Part shown: one piece after another, positions 35,587-46,160 of the stretch
Layout of the letters: each line of letters begins with the position of its first letter
How positions within the stretch are numbered: the first letter of the stretch is position 1
From: Gillisella vitis
GTDB taxonomy: Bacteria > Pseudomonadota > Alphaproteobacteria > Rhizobiales > Rhizobiaceae
Reading direction: 5' to 3'
Length of the DNA: 64,000 nt
Assembly (NCBI RefSeq): GCF_021559775.1
Contig: NZ_CP056047.1
Coordinates: forward strand, 1,488,001-1,552,000
Notes under the pieces: generated by a model
Seen by the model: the letters and a program-made list of their open reading frames with translations, nothing else
Databases searched by the model: none
Told to the model about the DNA's origin: nothing
Program-made: the position numbers and the translations under genes

Positions 35587-38508
35587 CTATTCTGCGGCTT
35601 GCGGCTTCTTCATCGGACGGCGCTCCAGCAACTCCCTGAGGAAGTGGCCGGTATAGGAAGCCTCTACTTTGACGATCTCTTCCGGCGTGCCTTGGGCAAC
35701 GATCTGGCCGCCGCCATCGCCACCTTCGGGGCCGAAATCGATGATGTGATCGGCTGTCTTGATGACCTCGAGATTGTGCTCGATGACCACGACGGAGTTG
35801 CCCTGATCGACCAGTTCCTGAAGCATTTCCAAGAGTTTGGCAACGTCATGGAAATGCAGGCCGGTGGTCGGCTCGTCTAGAATATACAGGGTGCGGCCCG
35901 TCGATTTCTTTGATAGCTCCTTGGCAAGCTTGATTCGCTGGGCTTCGCCGCCCGACAGCGTATTGGCCTGTTGCCCTACCTTGATGTAGCCGAGGCCGAC
36001 ATCGAACAGCGCTTGAAGCTTGTCGCGCACCGCAGGCACAGCCGAGAAGAATTCCACACCTTCCTCGACCGTCATGTCCAGGACGTCAGCAATCGACTTT
36101 GTCTTAAAGGTCACATCAAGCGTTTCGCGATTATAGCGCTTGCCGTGGCAGACGTCGCAAGTGACATAGACATCCGGCAGGAAGTGCATTTCAATCTTGA
36201 TGACGCCATCGCCCTGGCAGGCTTCACAACGTCCGCCCTTGACGTTGAAGGAAAAGCGGCCGGGCTGATAACCGCGCGCCTTGGCCTCTGGAAGTCCAGA
36301 AAACCAGTCTCGGATTGGCGTAAATGCGCCGGTATAGGTGGCGGGATTGGAGCGCGGCGTGCGACCAATCGGCGACTGGTCAATATCGATCACCTTATCG
36401 ATGAATTCGAAACCATCGATCCGGTCGTGATCGGCGGGGTTCTCGCGCGCGCCCATCACCCGTCGTGCTGCGGCCTTATATAATGTCTCGATCAGGAAGG
36501 TCGATTTTCCGCCACCGGAAACGCCAGTAACGGCGGTAAACACACCAAGTGGAATGGCCGCCGTGACATTCTTCAGATTGTTGCCCCGTGCGCCGATCAC
36601 CTTGATCTGCTGACCTTTTTTCGGCTTGCGCCGCGCCGGCGGCACTTTAACGCCAAGCTCGCCGGTCAGATACTTGCCGGTCAGCGATTTGCTGTTGGCC
36701 ATGATATCCTGCGGACTGCCCTTGGCAATCACCTGGCCGCCATGAATGCCTGCCGCAGGACCGATATCGACCACATAATCGGCGGCCAGAATGGCATCCT
36801 CATCATGCTCGACGACGATCACCGTATTACCGATATCGCGCAGATGCTTCAGCGTATCGAGAAGGCGGGCATTATCGCGCTGGTGCAGGCCAATCGATGG
36901 CTCATCCAGCACATAAAGCACGCCGGTCAGGCCTGAGCCGATCTGCGAGGCAAGCCGGATGCGCTGGCTTTCACCGCCAGACAGGGTGCCGGAATTGCGC
37001 GACAGGCTGAGATAGTCCAGCCCGACATCGTTGAGGAAGCTCAAGCGTTCGCGGATTTCCTTGAGAATACGAACGGCAATTTCATTCTGCTTGTCGGTCA
37101 GCAGACCAGGCAGGGTCTCGAACCAGCCACCGGCAACCCGGATCGACATTTCCGTCACCTGGCCGATATGCAGGCCGTTGATTTTCACCGCCAGCGCTTC
37201 CGGCTTCAGCCTGAAACCCTTGCAGGCCGGGCAGGGCGCGGCGGACATGTAGCGCTCGATTTCTTCGCGCGCCCAGGCACTATCGGTTTCCTTCCAGCGC
37301 CGCTCCAGGTTCGGGACGATGCCTTCGAAGGTTTTCGTCGCGCTATAGGAGCGTGCGCCGTCGGCGTAGTGAAACTCGATCTTTTCTTCCGTGCCGTGCA
37401 GGATGGATTTCTGCGCCTCGGCACTCAAATCCGACCATTTGCTGGTCAGCTTGAAGCCAAAAGCTTTGCCGAGACCTTCAAGGGTCTGATCGTAATAAGG
37501 AGAGCTGGATTTTGCCCAGGGCGCAATCGCGCCGTCTTTCAGCCGCTTGTCGGCTTCGGGAATGATCAGCGCTTCATCGATCTTCTGCTGGAAACCAAGC
37601 CCGTCACAGGTCGGGCAGGCGCCGAATGGATTGTTGAAGGAAAACAGCCGGGGCTCGATTTCCGGAATGGTAAAGCCGGAGACCGGGCAGGCAAATTTTT
37701 CCGAAAACAACACCCGCTCATGGGTCTCATTCAACGACTTGTTGGCGGAACCGCCAGCCGAGGTTTCATTGGCCGGCAACGGATTGTCGGCAAATTCGGC
37801 GACCGCCAACCCGTCGGCAAGGCGAAGGCAGGTTTCCAGGCTGTCGGCTAGCCGCGAGGCCATGTCGGCCCGCACCACGACGCGGTCAACGACAATGTCG
37901 ATATCATGCTTGTATTTCTTGTCGAGGGTTGGCGCCTCGGCGATTTCGTAGAATTGGCCATCGATCTTGACGCGCTGGAAGCCCTTCTTCATCAGCTCGG
38001 CGAGTTCTTTCTTATACTCGCCCTTGCGACCCCGGATCAGCGGCGCAAGAATATAAAGCCGGGTCCCTTCCTCAAAGGCCAGAACACGGTCAACCATCTG
38101 GCTAACGGTCTGGCTCTCGATCGGCAGGCCGGTGGCTGGCGAATAGGGCACGCCAACGCGGGCAAACAGCAGGCGCATGTAGTCGTAGATTTCGGTGACA
38201 GTGCCGACCGTCGAGCGCGGATTGCGCGAGGTGGTCTTTTGCTCGATGGAGATTGCAGGCGACAGGCCTTCGATCAGGTCCACATCGGGCTTCTGCATCA
38301 TCTCCAGGAATTGCCGGGCATAGGCCGACAAGCTTTCGACGTAGCGGCGCTGGCCCTCGGCATAGATCGTATCGAAGGCCAGCGACGACTTTCCCGAGCC
38401 GGAAAGGCCGGTCATCACGATCAGGCTGTTGCGCGGCAGGTCAAGGTCGATGCCCTTGAGATTGTGCTCGCGCGCACCACGGATGGAAATCGTCTTCAAT
38501 TCGCTCAT
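35587..38508 (-). CDS. uvrA: Excinuclease ABC subunit A
   Basis: 973 residues starting [26 protein letters not shown]. Both ABC ATPase halves are visible, with Walker A motifs GLSGSGKSS and GVSGGGKST, two signature blocks ([15 protein letters not shown] and [15 protein letters not shown]) and the zinc-binding cysteine pairs ([22 protein letters not shown]). UvrA scans DNA for bulky lesions and loads UvrB. A perfect SOS box lies 138 bases upstream, shared with divergent ssb, as usual in alphaproteobacteria. Confidence 0.97.
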   Translation of the reverse strand: MSELKTISIRGAREHNLKGIDLDLPRNSLIVMTGLSGSGKSSLAFDTIYAEGQRRYVESLSAYARQFLEMMQKPDVDLIEGLSPAISIEQKTTSRNPRSTVGTVTEIYDYMRLLFARVGVPYSPATGLPIESQTVSQMVDRVLAFEEGTRLYILAPLIRGRKGEYKKELAELMKKGFQRVKIDGQFYEIAEAPTLDKKYKHDIDIVVDRVVVRADMASRLADSLETCLRLADGLAVAEFADNPLPANETSAGGSANKSLNETHERVLFSEKFACPVSGFTIPEIEPRLFSFNNPFGACPTCDGLGFQQKIDEALIIPEADKRLKDGAIAPWAKSSSPYYDQTLEGLGKAFGFKLTSKWSDLSAEAQKSILHGTEEKIEFHYADGARSYSATKTFEGIVPNLERRWKETDSAWAREEIERYMSAAPCPACKGFRLKPEALAVKINGLHIGQVTEMSIRVAGGWFETLPGLLTDKQNEIAVRILKEIRERLSFLNDVGLDYLSLSRNSGTLSGGESQRIRLASQIGSGLTGVLYVLDEPSIGLHQRDNARLLDTLKHLRDIGNTVIVVEHDEDAILAADYVVDIGPAAGIHGGQVIAKGSPQDIMANSKSLTGKYLTGELGVKVPPARRKPKKGQQIKVIGARGNNLKNVTAAIPLGVFTAVTGVSGGGKSTFLIETLYKAAARRVMGARENPADHDRIDGFEFIDKVIDIDQSPIGRTPRSNPATYTGAFTPIRDWFSGLPEAKARGYQPGRFSFNVKGGRCEACQGDGVIKIEMHFLPDVYVTCDVCHGKRYNRETLDVTFKTKSIADVLDMTVEEGVEFFSAVPAVRDKLQALFDVGLGYIKVGQQANTLSGGEAQRIKLAKELSKKSTGRTLYILDEPTTGLHFHDVAKLLEMLQELVDQGNSVVVIEHNLEVIKTADHIIDFGPEGGDGGGQIVAQGTPEEIVKVEASYTGHFLRELLERRPMKKPQAAE

Positions 38509-38645
38509 AACAAAACTCGGTTTGGGAGAGAGCCGCAGGCAGGAATGCCGCTCCTTATTTAGTCACTGCTGCCGTCCTGTCGAGACGGGTACGTCGATTC
38601 TGCGTTGGATTCCGATAGAGTTGACTGCATCATACAAATTTATTA

Positions 38646-38660
38646 GAACAAAGAAAGAAC
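38646..38660. promoter_or_regulatory. LexA (SOS) box shared by uvrA and ssb
   Basis: GAAC-AAAGAAA-GAAC, the reverse complement of the alphaproteobacterial SOS box. It sits midway between the two divergent starts, 138 bases from uvrA and 128 from ssb. Confidence 0.85.
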
Positions 38661-38787
38661 ATTTTTTGGTTTAGATTCTTCGCTGTGGATTACAGGTGAT
38701 CTGCCTGCCCTTAATCGACAGGGATAGGATAAGGTTAAAATTGATTGGATTTGTAAGCCGCCCCATGGTGGCAGCGAGGTGAGTATC

Positions 38788-39318
38788 ATGGCTGGAAGCG
38801 TCAACAAGGTTATATTGATCGGCAATCTGGGAGCTGACCCGGAAATTCGCCGTACCCAGGACGGTAAGCCGATTGCCAACCTGCGCATCGCCACGTCCGA
38901 ATCCTGGCGCGACCGTAATTCCGGCGAGCGCAAAGAAAAGACTGAATGGCATAGCGTGGTGATCTTCAACGAAGGTCTCTGCAAGGTGGCCGAACAATAT
39001 CTGAAGAAGGGCGCAACTGTTTATATCGAGGGCCAGCTTCAGACCCGTAAATGGCAGGACCAGAACGGCAATGACCGTTACTCGACGGAAATCGTCCTCC
39101 AGGGCTTCAATTCGACCCTGACCATGCTTGGCGGTCGTGGCGATGGGGCAGGCGGCGGTGCTGCCCGTGGCGGCAGCGATTTCGGCGGAGGGGGCGGTGG
39201 CTACGACGACTACGGCTCGGCCCCGGCCCGCAGCGGCGGTGCGTCGTCCGGCGGTCGCGGTGCCAGTGCGCCGTCGGGCGGATTCTCGCGCGATATGGAT
39301 GACGATATTCCGTTCTGA
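38788..39318 (+). CDS. ssb: Single-stranded DNA-binding protein
   Basis: 176 residues from ATG 38788 ([19 protein letters not shown]), preceded by GAGGTGAG. The OB fold (1-115) is followed by a Gly-rich, low-complexity linker (118-165) and the conserved acidic tip MDDDIPF that binds repair proteins. Divergent from uvrA with a common SOS box. An upstream GTG at 38779 is in frame but unlikely. Confidence 0.97.
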   Translation: MAGSVNKVILIGNLGADPEIRRTQDGKPIANLRIATSESWRDRNSGERKEKTEWHSVVIFNEGLCKVAEQYLKKGATVYIEGQLQTRKWQDQNGNDRYSTEIVLQGFNSTLTMLGGRGDGAGGGAARGGSDFGGGGGGYDDYGSAPARSGGASSGGRGASAPSGGFSRDMDDDIPF

Positions 39319-39360
39319 TCGGCAGGATCAGCAAAATTTTTGATGTGATCGGAGGGGTCT

Positions 39361-39615
39361 ATGCCTGAAGATGAAACCAAAAGCAGACCGTCTCAATGGC
39401 GGATTATTCTTGCTTTCATACTCGATCTGTTCAGTTCATTTTTCGTCTTGGGTTATATCGTCGGTTATCTGAGCGGTGGTTTGACGCCAGACGGTTTTCA
39501 GTTGAACGGCTTACCCGCCTTCATCATGTTTGCTTTGGTTGTCGCCTATTTTGTCGTGTTCAATCGATTTCTGGGCGGTACGATCTGGAAACGGATATTG
39601 CGGGCGAACTATTAG
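39361..39615 (+). CDS. Small RDD-like membrane protein
   Basis: 84 residues starting MPEDETKSRPSQWR behind GGAGG. Two hydrophobic helices (about 15-36 and 50-70) and an amphipathic C-terminus (GGTIWKRILRANY) resemble the RDD family, which often carry a conserved 'G.T.GK...' near the end. The R-A-F-I-L-D element is present in degenerate form (RIILAFILDLF). Function unknown. It follows ssb by 42 bases. Confidence 0.6.
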   Translation: MPEDETKSRPSQWRIILAFILDLFSSFFVLGYIVGYLSGGLTPDGFQLNGLPAFIMFALVVAYFVVFNRFLGGTIWKRILRANY

Positions 39616-39690
39616 AAAATGTCCGTCCTAAACCGCCTGGGAAGGTTTCGGTTTTGCAATGGCGATGCCTTCATCGCCATTGCATGGGCA

Positions 39691-40320
39691 TCAAAGGTGA
39701 AATGCCGATTTGATGCCGTCAACGACGAATTGAACGGATAGGGCGGCCAGGATGACGCCGAGCAGGCGAGTTAGGATGGCCCGGCCTGTCACACCTAAAA
39801 ACCGGTCGAGGCGGTCGGCGATCACCAGGGCCAGCAGTACGACACCAATGCACAGTCCGATGACCAGGATCAGTTCCGTGCGCTCTACCGGGCCGGGCAA
39901 GGCGCCAGCCAGCAGAATGGTGGCGGAAATGGCGCCAGGGCCAGCGATAAGCGGCAAAGCCAGCGGGAAAACGGCGATATTGTGCATATGATCGCGGGTA
40001 ATCGCGTCTTCCGAGGTCTTTTCCTTACGCTCCTGGCGTTTTTCGAAGATCATCTCGAAAGCGATGGCAAATAGCATCAATCCGCCTGCGATACGGAATG
40101 CGCCGATGGAGATGCCAAGTGCTTCGAGAATGCTGGCGCCGAAAACAGCAAAGACCGCCAGGATGCCAAAGGCGATGGCCGCGCCACGCAAGGCCACTTG
40201 TTTGCGTTGCTGCCGGGTCATGCCGCGTGTCAGGCCAAGAAACAGCGGTGCCAGGCCCGGCGGGTCCAGCGTCACCAACAGGGTGGTGAAGGCATTGAGG
40301 AGAAGTTCGACATTGGTCAT
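39691..40320 (-). CDS. MarC/UPF0056 family inner-membrane protein
   Basis: 209 residues from ATG 40320 (MTNVELLLNAFTTLLVTLDPPGLAPLFLGLT). Six hydrophobic helices and the conserved D-P-x-G/D-x-x-P loop near the N-terminus are MarC features. A charged loop (EKRQERKEKTSEDAITRDH, about 90-110) is followed by AVFPLALPLIAGPGAISA, another family hallmark. Despite the name, no role in multidrug resistance is established. Isolated gene, convergent with the small membrane protein. Confidence 0.9.
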   Translation of the reverse strand: MTNVELLLNAFTTLLVTLDPPGLAPLFLGLTRGMTRQQRKQVALRGAAIAFGILAVFAVFGASILEALGISIGAFRIAGGLMLFAIAFEMIFEKRQERKEKTSEDAITRDHMHNIAVFPLALPLIAGPGAISATILLAGALPGPVERTELILVIGLCIGVVLLALVIADRLDRFLGVTGRAILTRLLGVILAALSVQFVVDGIKSAFHL

Positions 40321-40598
40321 GGATGTTCTCCTGTTTCGGTTTGGATAAAGGCCACAGATTGCGCGAAACTGGGGCGCGATGGTTTCTTCTACCATATACG
40401 GGCCGTTGAAGAGTGATTTCCGGCGCGTGGAGGCAACGTCAAGCCAACAGTGACGGTCATTCGGGCAGATAGCGCCTCAGGGTTCAAGAAATGCCTTGTC
40501 ATAGCCGCAAAAGCCTGTTCAAAACCTCCCAGCTAATTGGCGCGGAAAGGGGCTTTCCGCTATAAAATCCCTAGTGATTCTAACAGGCGTGACCCGTT

Positions 40599-43391
40599 TT
40601 GACTGAGCAAAGCACACCCGGCGGCAAAATGCCGTCCGATATCGAACCCATTTCGATTATAACGGAGATGCAGCGGTCGTATCTCGATTACGCGATGAGC
40701 GTTATCGTCAGCCGCGCACTTCCCGATGTCCGCGATGGTTTGAAGCCCGTTCATCGTCGCATTCTGTTTGGCATGTCCGAGCTGGGTATCGACTGGAACA
40801 AAAAATATGTGAAATGCGCCCGTGTAACCGGCGACGTGATGGGTAAATTCCATCCACACGGCAACTCGGCGATCTATGATGCGCTGGCCCGTATGGCGCA
40901 GGATTGGTCGCTAAGGCTGCCGTTGATCGACGGTCAGGGTAATTTCGGCTCCATCGACGGCGATCCGCCAGCGGCGGAACGCTATACTGAATGCCGCCTG
41001 CAAAAAGCCGCACATTCGCTCCTGGACGATCTCGACAAGGACACGGTCGATTTTCGTGACAACTATGATGGCACGCTGTCTGAGCCTGTCGTCGTGCCAG
41101 CGAAATTCCCCAACCTACTCGTCAATGGCGCCGGCGGTATCGCGGTCGGCATGGCGACGAATATTCCGCCGCACAATCTGGTCGAAGTCATCAATGGATG
41201 TATCGCGCTGATTGAGAACCCGGCTATCGACTTGCCGGAACTGATGCAGATCATTCCCGGTCCCGATTTCCCGACCGGCGCGCTAATTCTGGGCCGTAGC
41301 GGTATTCGTTCAGCCTACGAGACCGGACGCGGTTCGGTGATTATGCGCGGCGTGGCAAGGATCGAGCCGATGCGCGGTGACCGTGAGCAGATCATCATCA
41401 CCGAGATTCCCTATCAGGTGAACAAGTCGACGATGATCGAGAAAATGGCCGAATTGGTGCGCGACAAGCGCATCGAGGGCATTTCCGACCTGCGCGACGA
41501 ATCCGACCGCCAGGGCTACCGCGTCGTGGTGGAGCTGAAGCGCGATGCCAATGCGGACGTGATCCTCAACCAGCTTTACCGTTATACCCCGCTGCAAAGC
41601 TCGTTCGGCTGCAACATGGTGGCGCTGAATGGCGGCAAGCCGGAACAGTTGACGCTGCTCGACATGCTGCGGGCTTTCGTCAGCTTCCGCGAGGAGGTTA
41701 TTAGCCGGCGAACGAAGTACCTGTTGCGCAAGGCGCGTGATCGCGCCCATGTGCTGGTTGGTCTTGCCATTGCGGTTGCCAATATCGATGAAGTCATCCG
41801 GCTGATCCGCCAGGCGCCGGACCCGCAGACGGCGCGCGAGCAGTTGATGGAGCGGCGCTGGCCGGCAGCTGATGTCGAAAGCCTGATCCGGCTGATCGAT
41901 GATCCGCGTCACCGCATCAACGAGGACAACACCTATAACCTGTCGGAAGAGCAGGCCCGCGCCATCCTTGAATTGCGTCTTGCCCGCCTGACAGCCCTTG
42001 GCCGCGATGAAATCGACGAGGAATTGAACAAAATCGGGGCGGAAATCTCCGATTATCTCGATATTCTGTCGTCTCGCACGCGGATTCAAACCATCGTTGT
42101 CGACGAACTTGTCGCCGTGCGCGATGAATTTGGCACGCCACGCCGCAGCCAGATCATGGAAGGCGGCCCTGACATGGACGATGAGGATCTCATCGCCCGT
42201 GAAGACATGGTGGTGACGGTTTCGCATCTCGGCTATATCAAGCGTGTGCCGCTGGTCACCTATCGCGCCCAGCGTCGCGGCGGCAAGGGCCGCTCCGGCA
42301 TGGCGACACGGGATGAGGATTTCGTTACCCGGCTATTTGTTGCCAATACTCACACACCGGTTCTGTTCTTCTCATCACGCGGAATCGTCTACAAGGAGAA
42401 GGTCTGGCGTCTGCCGATCGGCACGCCGCAGTCGCGGGGCAAGGCGCTGATCAACATGCTGCCGCTGGAGCCGGGTGAACGTATTACGACGATCATGCCG
42501 CTGCCTGAGGATGAGGCAAGCTGGGATAATCTCGACGTGATGTTCTCGACGACGCGGGGCACCGTGCGTCGTAACAAGTTGAGTGATTTTGTTCAGGTCA
42601 ACCGCAATGGCAAAATTGCGATGAAGCTTGAGGAAGAGGGCGATGAAATCCTCTCCGTCGAAACCTGCACGATTGATGACGATGTGCTGCTGACCACGGC
42701 CTTGGGGCAGGCGATCCGCTTCCCTGTCGATGAAGTCAGAGTGTTTGCCGGTCGCAATTCCATCGGTGTTCGCGGCATTTCCTTGCAGCCGAATGACCGA
42801 ATCATCTCGATGACCATCTTGAGCCATGTCGATGCCGAGCCATGGCAGCGTGCGGCCTATCTGAAGCGTTCGGCTACCGAGCGCCGCGCCAGTGGTGTGG
42901 ATGAGGACGACATCGCATTGGTTGGTGAAGAGGTGGGTGAAATCGGCGATCTGACCGAAGAGCGTTATCAGGAGCTGAAGGCACGCGAACAATTCGTGCT
43001 GACGATTTCCGAACGCGGTATTGGTAAGCGATCGTCGTCCTACGATTTCCGCACCTCTGGCCGTGGCGGCAAGGGCATTCGTGCCACCGACACGTCGAAG
43101 ACATTGGAAATCGGCCAATTGGTCGCGGCCTTCCCGGTTGAAGACAAGGACCAGATCATGCTGGTCTCAGACGGCGGTCAGTTGATCCGCGTGCCGGTCG
43201 ATGGCATCCGCATAGCCAGCCGCGCCACCAAGGGCGTGACGATCTTCAACACTGCCAAGGATGAAAAGGTCGTATCGGTCGAGCGTATCAATGAGCCGGA
43301 AGGCGAAGAGGATGGCGAGATCGGTGCAGAGACCAGTGCCGACGAGGGGGCCGCCACCGATACGGTGACGCCGGATGAGAGCGCGACCTAA
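40599..43391 (+). CDS. gyrA: DNA gyrase subunit A
   Basis: 930 residues from TTG 40599 (MTEQSTPGGKMPSDIEP), a plausible start; ATG 40629 is a shorter alternative. The breakage-reunion domain carries the nucleophile Tyr129 in AERYTE. The quinolone region reads HPHGNSAIYDAL, retaining Ser and Asp at the positions equivalent to E. coli Ser83 and Asp87. A QRRGGKGRSG-type GyrA box lies in the C-terminal pinwheel domain, and the extreme C-terminus is acidic. Works with GyrB to introduce negative supercoils. Confidence 0.97.
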   Translation: MTEQSTPGGKMPSDIEPISIITEMQRSYLDYAMSVIVSRALPDVRDGLKPVHRRILFGMSELGIDWNKKYVKCARVTGDVMGKFHPHGNSAIYDALARMAQDWSLRLPLIDGQGNFGSIDGDPPAAERYTECRLQKAAHSLLDDLDKDTVDFRDNYDGTLSEPVVVPAKFPNLLVNGAGGIAVGMATNIPPHNLVEVINGCIALIENPAIDLPELMQIIPGPDFPTGALILGRSGIRSAYETGRGSVIMRGVARIEPMRGDREQIIITEIPYQVNKSTMIEKMAELVRDKRIEGISDLRDESDRQGYRVVVELKRDANADVILNQLYRYTPLQSSFGCNMVALNGGKPEQLTLLDMLRAFVSFREEVISRRTKYLLRKARDRAHVLVGLAIAVANIDEVIRLIRQAPDPQTAREQLMERRWPAADVESLIRLIDDPRHRINEDNTYNLSEEQARAILELRLARLTALGRDEIDEELNKIGAEISDYLDILSSRTRIQTIVVDELVAVRDEFGTPRRSQIMEGGPDMDDEDLIAREDMVVTVSHLGYIKRVPLVTYRAQRRGGKGRSGMATRDEDFVTRLFVANTHTPVLFFSSRGIVYKEKVWRLPIGTPQSRGKALINMLPLEPGERITTIMPLPEDEASWDNLDVMFSTTRGTVRRNKLSDFVQVNRNGKIAMKLEEEGDEILSVETCTIDDDVLLTTALGQAIRFPVDEVRVFAGRNSIGVRGISLQPNDRIISMTILSHVDAEPWQRAAYLKRSATERRASGVDEDDIALVGEEVGEIGDLTEERYQELKAREQFVLTISERGIGKRSSSYDFRTSGRGGKGIRATDTSKTLEIGQLVAAFPVEDKDQIMLVSDGGQLIRVPVDGIRIASRATKGVTIFNTAKDEKVVSVERINEPEGEEDGEIGAETSADEGAATDTVTPDESAT

Positions 43392-43408
43392 GGGATCTCG
43401 TTTAGGTT

Positions 43409-43451
43409 AAAAACCAGAAGGCCATGGCGTTATCCGCGCCATGGCCTTCTG
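43409..43451 (-). terminator. Terminator between gyrA and copper ATPase gene
   Basis: A 15-base stem built on CAGAAGGCCATGGCG and its complement with a seven-base loop. On the minus strand it is followed by five T (plus-strand AAAAA at 43409-43413), so it ends the copper-ATPase transcript. It may also stop gyrA transcription, though with a poorer tail. Confidence 0.8.
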
Positions 43452-43515
43452 CATTCTGATAATCTTTGTGCCAAAAATCTGCCCCGCGCTCGTTTGTCAG
43501 ATGCAGAGCATGCCT

Positions 43516-45975
43516 TCACGCCGGGCGTAACTTGCGCAGCCTGAGCGCGTTGGTCAGTACGAAGACACTGGACAGTCCCATTGCCCCGGCGGCGAAGATC
43601 GGCGATAGCAGTGTTCCATTGACGGGGTAGAGCAGACCAGCCGCCAGCGGGATCAGCAGGACATTATAGGCAAAGGCCCAGAACAGGTTCTGGCCGATAT
43701 TGCGGATCACCGCCTTGCTGATGGAGATCGCCCGCGCCACGCCTTGCAGGTCGCCGGACATCAGCACGACATCGGCGCTTTCGATGGCGATATCGGAGCC
43801 AGTGCCAACTGCGATGCCGGTATCGGCGGCGGAAAGGGCCGGGGCATCGTTGATGCCATCGCCAACGAAGGCGAGTTTGCTTCCATCCTTGCGAAGACCG
43901 GCAATTGCCGCCACCTTACCGTCCGGCAGGACTTCGGCAATCACCGTATCGATGCCGAGTCGGGCGGCGATGGCCTCGGCGGTGCGGCGGTTATCGCCGC
44001 TGATCATCGCTACTTTGAGGCCAAGGTCGTGCAAGGCGCGGATTGCCGCCGGTGTGCTTGCCTTGATCGGGTCGGCGACGGCCATCAGAGCTGCGGCTTT
44101 GCCATCAATCGCCAGATAGAGGGGCGTTTTTGCTTCCAAACCCAGACGCTCCGCGTCCTCGGCAAATGCGGAGAGGTCGATGCCATGCCGGGTCAGCGCC
44201 CGGTCGGCACCAACAAGCACCTGATGGCCGGAGACGATACCGCTGATACCGTAGCCTGGCTCTGCGACAACATTGATTGCGATCTGGGGAGGCGCTTGTT
44301 CAGCCTCGGCAGCGGCCAGAATGGCTTTGGCAATCGGGTGTTCTGAGCGCGCCTCAAGGCTGGCTGCAAAGGACAGGATGTCGGCACGGGAAAAGTCGTC
44401 TGCCGTTACCAGATCGGTCAGTTCCGGTCTGCCTTCGGTCAGCGTGCCGGTCTTGTCGAGAGCGACGACCGTCACATCACGCAGGCTTTGCAAGGCTTCG
44501 CCTCTGCGAAACAATACACCCAACTCGGCGGCACGGCCGGTGCCAACCATGATTGAGGTCGGTGTGGCCAGCCCCATGGCGCAGGGGCAGGCGATGATCA
44601 GCACAGCAACCGCATTGACCAGCGCATAGCTGAGTGCAGGCGTGGGGCCAAACAACAGCCAGACAATGAAGGTGAGCAGAGCCGCCGCGATCACGGCTGG
44701 AACGAACCAGCCGGTAATGCGATCCACCATGCCCTGGATCGGTAGTTTCGATCCTTGTGCGGTTTCCACCATGCGGATGATCTGGGAGAGCAGCGTGTCA
44801 GCCCCGACCTTGGTGGCGCGAAACCGGAAGGCGCCGTTTTTGTTAATTGTACCGCCGGTTACTGCGTCGCCGTCTGCCTTTTCCACCGGAACCGGCTCGC
44901 CTGAGATCATCGATTCGTCGATAAAGGAGCGGCCTTCGATCACCACGCCATCGACAGGAAGTCTTTCGCCGGGGCGGATGTCCAAGATATCACCGACGAT
45001 AACGGCGGCAATGTCGAGATCAACAGGCTTGCCCTCCCGGATCACCCGCGCGGTTTTGGGGCTAAGGCCGATCAGCCGTTTAATGGCGTCGCTGGTCCGG
45101 CCTTTGGCACGACTTTCCAGCGTTCGGCCCAGCAGCACCAGCGTGACGATAACGGCTGCCGCCTCATAATAGACATTGACGGTGCCTTGCGGCATCAGCC
45201 CCGGCATGAACGTGGCGACCAGTGAATAGCCATAGGCGGCGGATGCGCCCAGCACCACCAGCGAGTTCATATCCGGATGAAGGCGTATCAGGTTCGGCAC
45301 GCCACGGCGAAAGAATGTCAGGCCAGGACCAAACAGCACCAGCCCGGCCAGCAGGGCCTGAAGCACCCAGCTGGTTTGCATACCAAGCGTGTTCATCACC
45401 CAGACATGCAGGGCAGTAATGAGGTGCGACCCCATTTCGATGATGAAAACCGGAAGGGTCAGGAGAAAGGCAATCACAGTCATCCGCGTCAAGCGGTGTG
45501 TCTCATCCGCACGCCGGTCGGGCAAGGGGGCGGATTGCGCTTCCGGATTGGCGGGTTTGCGAATGTGATAACCGGCCTGTTCAACGGCAGCCACGAGGGT
45601 CTGCCTATCCGTCTCTGCGGTGACGGTTACGGTGGCGCGTTCGATTGCCAGATTGACCGCAGCTAAACTGACACCCGGCACGGCGACCAAGGCTTTTTCC
45701 ACGCGCCGCACACAGGAGGCGCAGTTCATGCCGTCTATGTCCAATTCCTGGGTCTCGATACGCGGCGCATAACCGGCCTGTTGAATGGCTGCCAGCACGG
45801 CGGCGAGATCCGGCTGCTGCGAAAACTGCACACTTGCCTTTTCACTGGCCAGATTGACCGAGGCAGACGATACGCCCGGCACGGCGGCAATCGCCTTTTC
45901 GACCCGCCGCACGCAAGAGGCGCAATTCATGCCATCAATGGCGATGGTGGTTTCAAGGGTGTTGCTGGCATTCAT
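43516..45975 (-). CDS. actP: Copper-exporting P1B-type ATPase
   Basis: 819 residues from ATG 45975. A start at 46005 is excluded because it lies on the promoter -10. Two N-terminal heavy-metal domains, each with [14 protein letters not shown], are followed by membrane helices, the CPC ion site in [21 protein letters not shown] (phosphorylated Asp near 507), an HP motif ([12 protein letters not shown]) and [10 protein letters not shown]. These mark Cu(I)-pumping ATPases of the CopA/ActP type, located in the inner membrane. A MerR-type promoter indicates control by a CueR/HmrR homologue encoded elsewhere. Confidence 0.93.
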   Translation of the reverse strand: MNASNTLETTIAIDGMNCASCVRRVEKAIAAVPGVSSASVNLASEKASVQFSQQPDLAAVLAAIQQAGYAPRIETQELDIDGMNCASCVRRVEKALVAVPGVSLAAVNLAIERATVTVTAETDRQTLVAAVEQAGYHIRKPANPEAQSAPLPDRRADETHRLTRMTVIAFLLTLPVFIIEMGSHLITALHVWVMNTLGMQTSWVLQALLAGLVLFGPGLTFFRRGVPNLIRLHPDMNSLVVLGASAAYGYSLVATFMPGLMPQGTVNVYYEAAAVIVTLVLLGRTLESRAKGRTSDAIKRLIGLSPKTARVIREGKPVDLDIAAVIVGDILDIRPGERLPVDGVVIEGRSFIDESMISGEPVPVEKADGDAVTGGTINKNGAFRFRATKVGADTLLSQIIRMVETAQGSKLPIQGMVDRITGWFVPAVIAAALLTFIVWLLFGPTPALSYALVNAVAVLIIACPCAMGLATPTSIMVGTGRAAELGVLFRRGEALQSLRDVTVVALDKTGTLTEGRPELTDLVTADDFSRADILSFAASLEARSEHPIAKAILAAAEAEQAPPQIAINVVAEPGYGISGIVSGHQVLVGADRALTRHGIDLSAFAEDAERLGLEAKTPLYLAIDGKAAALMAVADPIKASTPAAIRALHDLGLKVAMISGDNRRTAEAIAARLGIDTVIAEVLPDGKVAAIAGLRKDGSKLAFVGDGINDAPALSAADTGIAVGTGSDIAIESADVVLMSGDLQGVARAISISKAVIRNIGQNLFWAFAYNVLLIPLAAGLLYPVNGTLLSPIFAAGAMGLSSVFVLTNALRLRKLRPA

Positions 45976-46004
45976 CGGTCTGGTTCCTATCCGGCTGCCA
46001 GCCA

Positions 46005-46035
46005 TAGATAAGGCTTCCCACTATGGGAAGGTCAA
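46005..46035 (-). promoter_or_regulatory. CueR/HmrR-type metal-responsive promoter of actP
   Basis: On the minus strand a TTGACC -35 (plus 46030-46035) and TATCTA -10 (46005-46010) are separated by exactly 19 bases. The spacer holds the palindrome TTCCCAtagTGGGAA. A 19-base spacer with an inverted repeat is the hallmark of MerR-family activation, and the CCTTCCC/GGAAGG arms match copper-sensing members. Confidence 0.8.
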
Positions 46036-46096
46036 GGCGTGAACTGGAGAAATCTCACCATAGCGAGGGCTGCTGTTTGAGGCGCATCGCCGCAGC

Positions 46097-46110
46097 TTGA
46101 CTTAAGTCAA
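46097..46110 (+). promoter_or_regulatory. FixK/FNR anaerobox
   Basis: TTGACTTAAGTCAA, a perfect 14-base palindrome with the TTGA-N6-TCAA core. It is centred 57 bases before the ccoG start, a position suitable for class II activation with a transcription start near 46145. Confidence 0.85.
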
Positions 46111-46160
46111 GGTTACAAAGGGCGGGACGTGAAAAACCTCTGATAACGAGAGGTGCCGTC

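Noticed and set aside
43700..45666. Several plus-strand frames opposite the copper ATPase
   Set aside because: All are antisense to a complete P-type ATPase gene.
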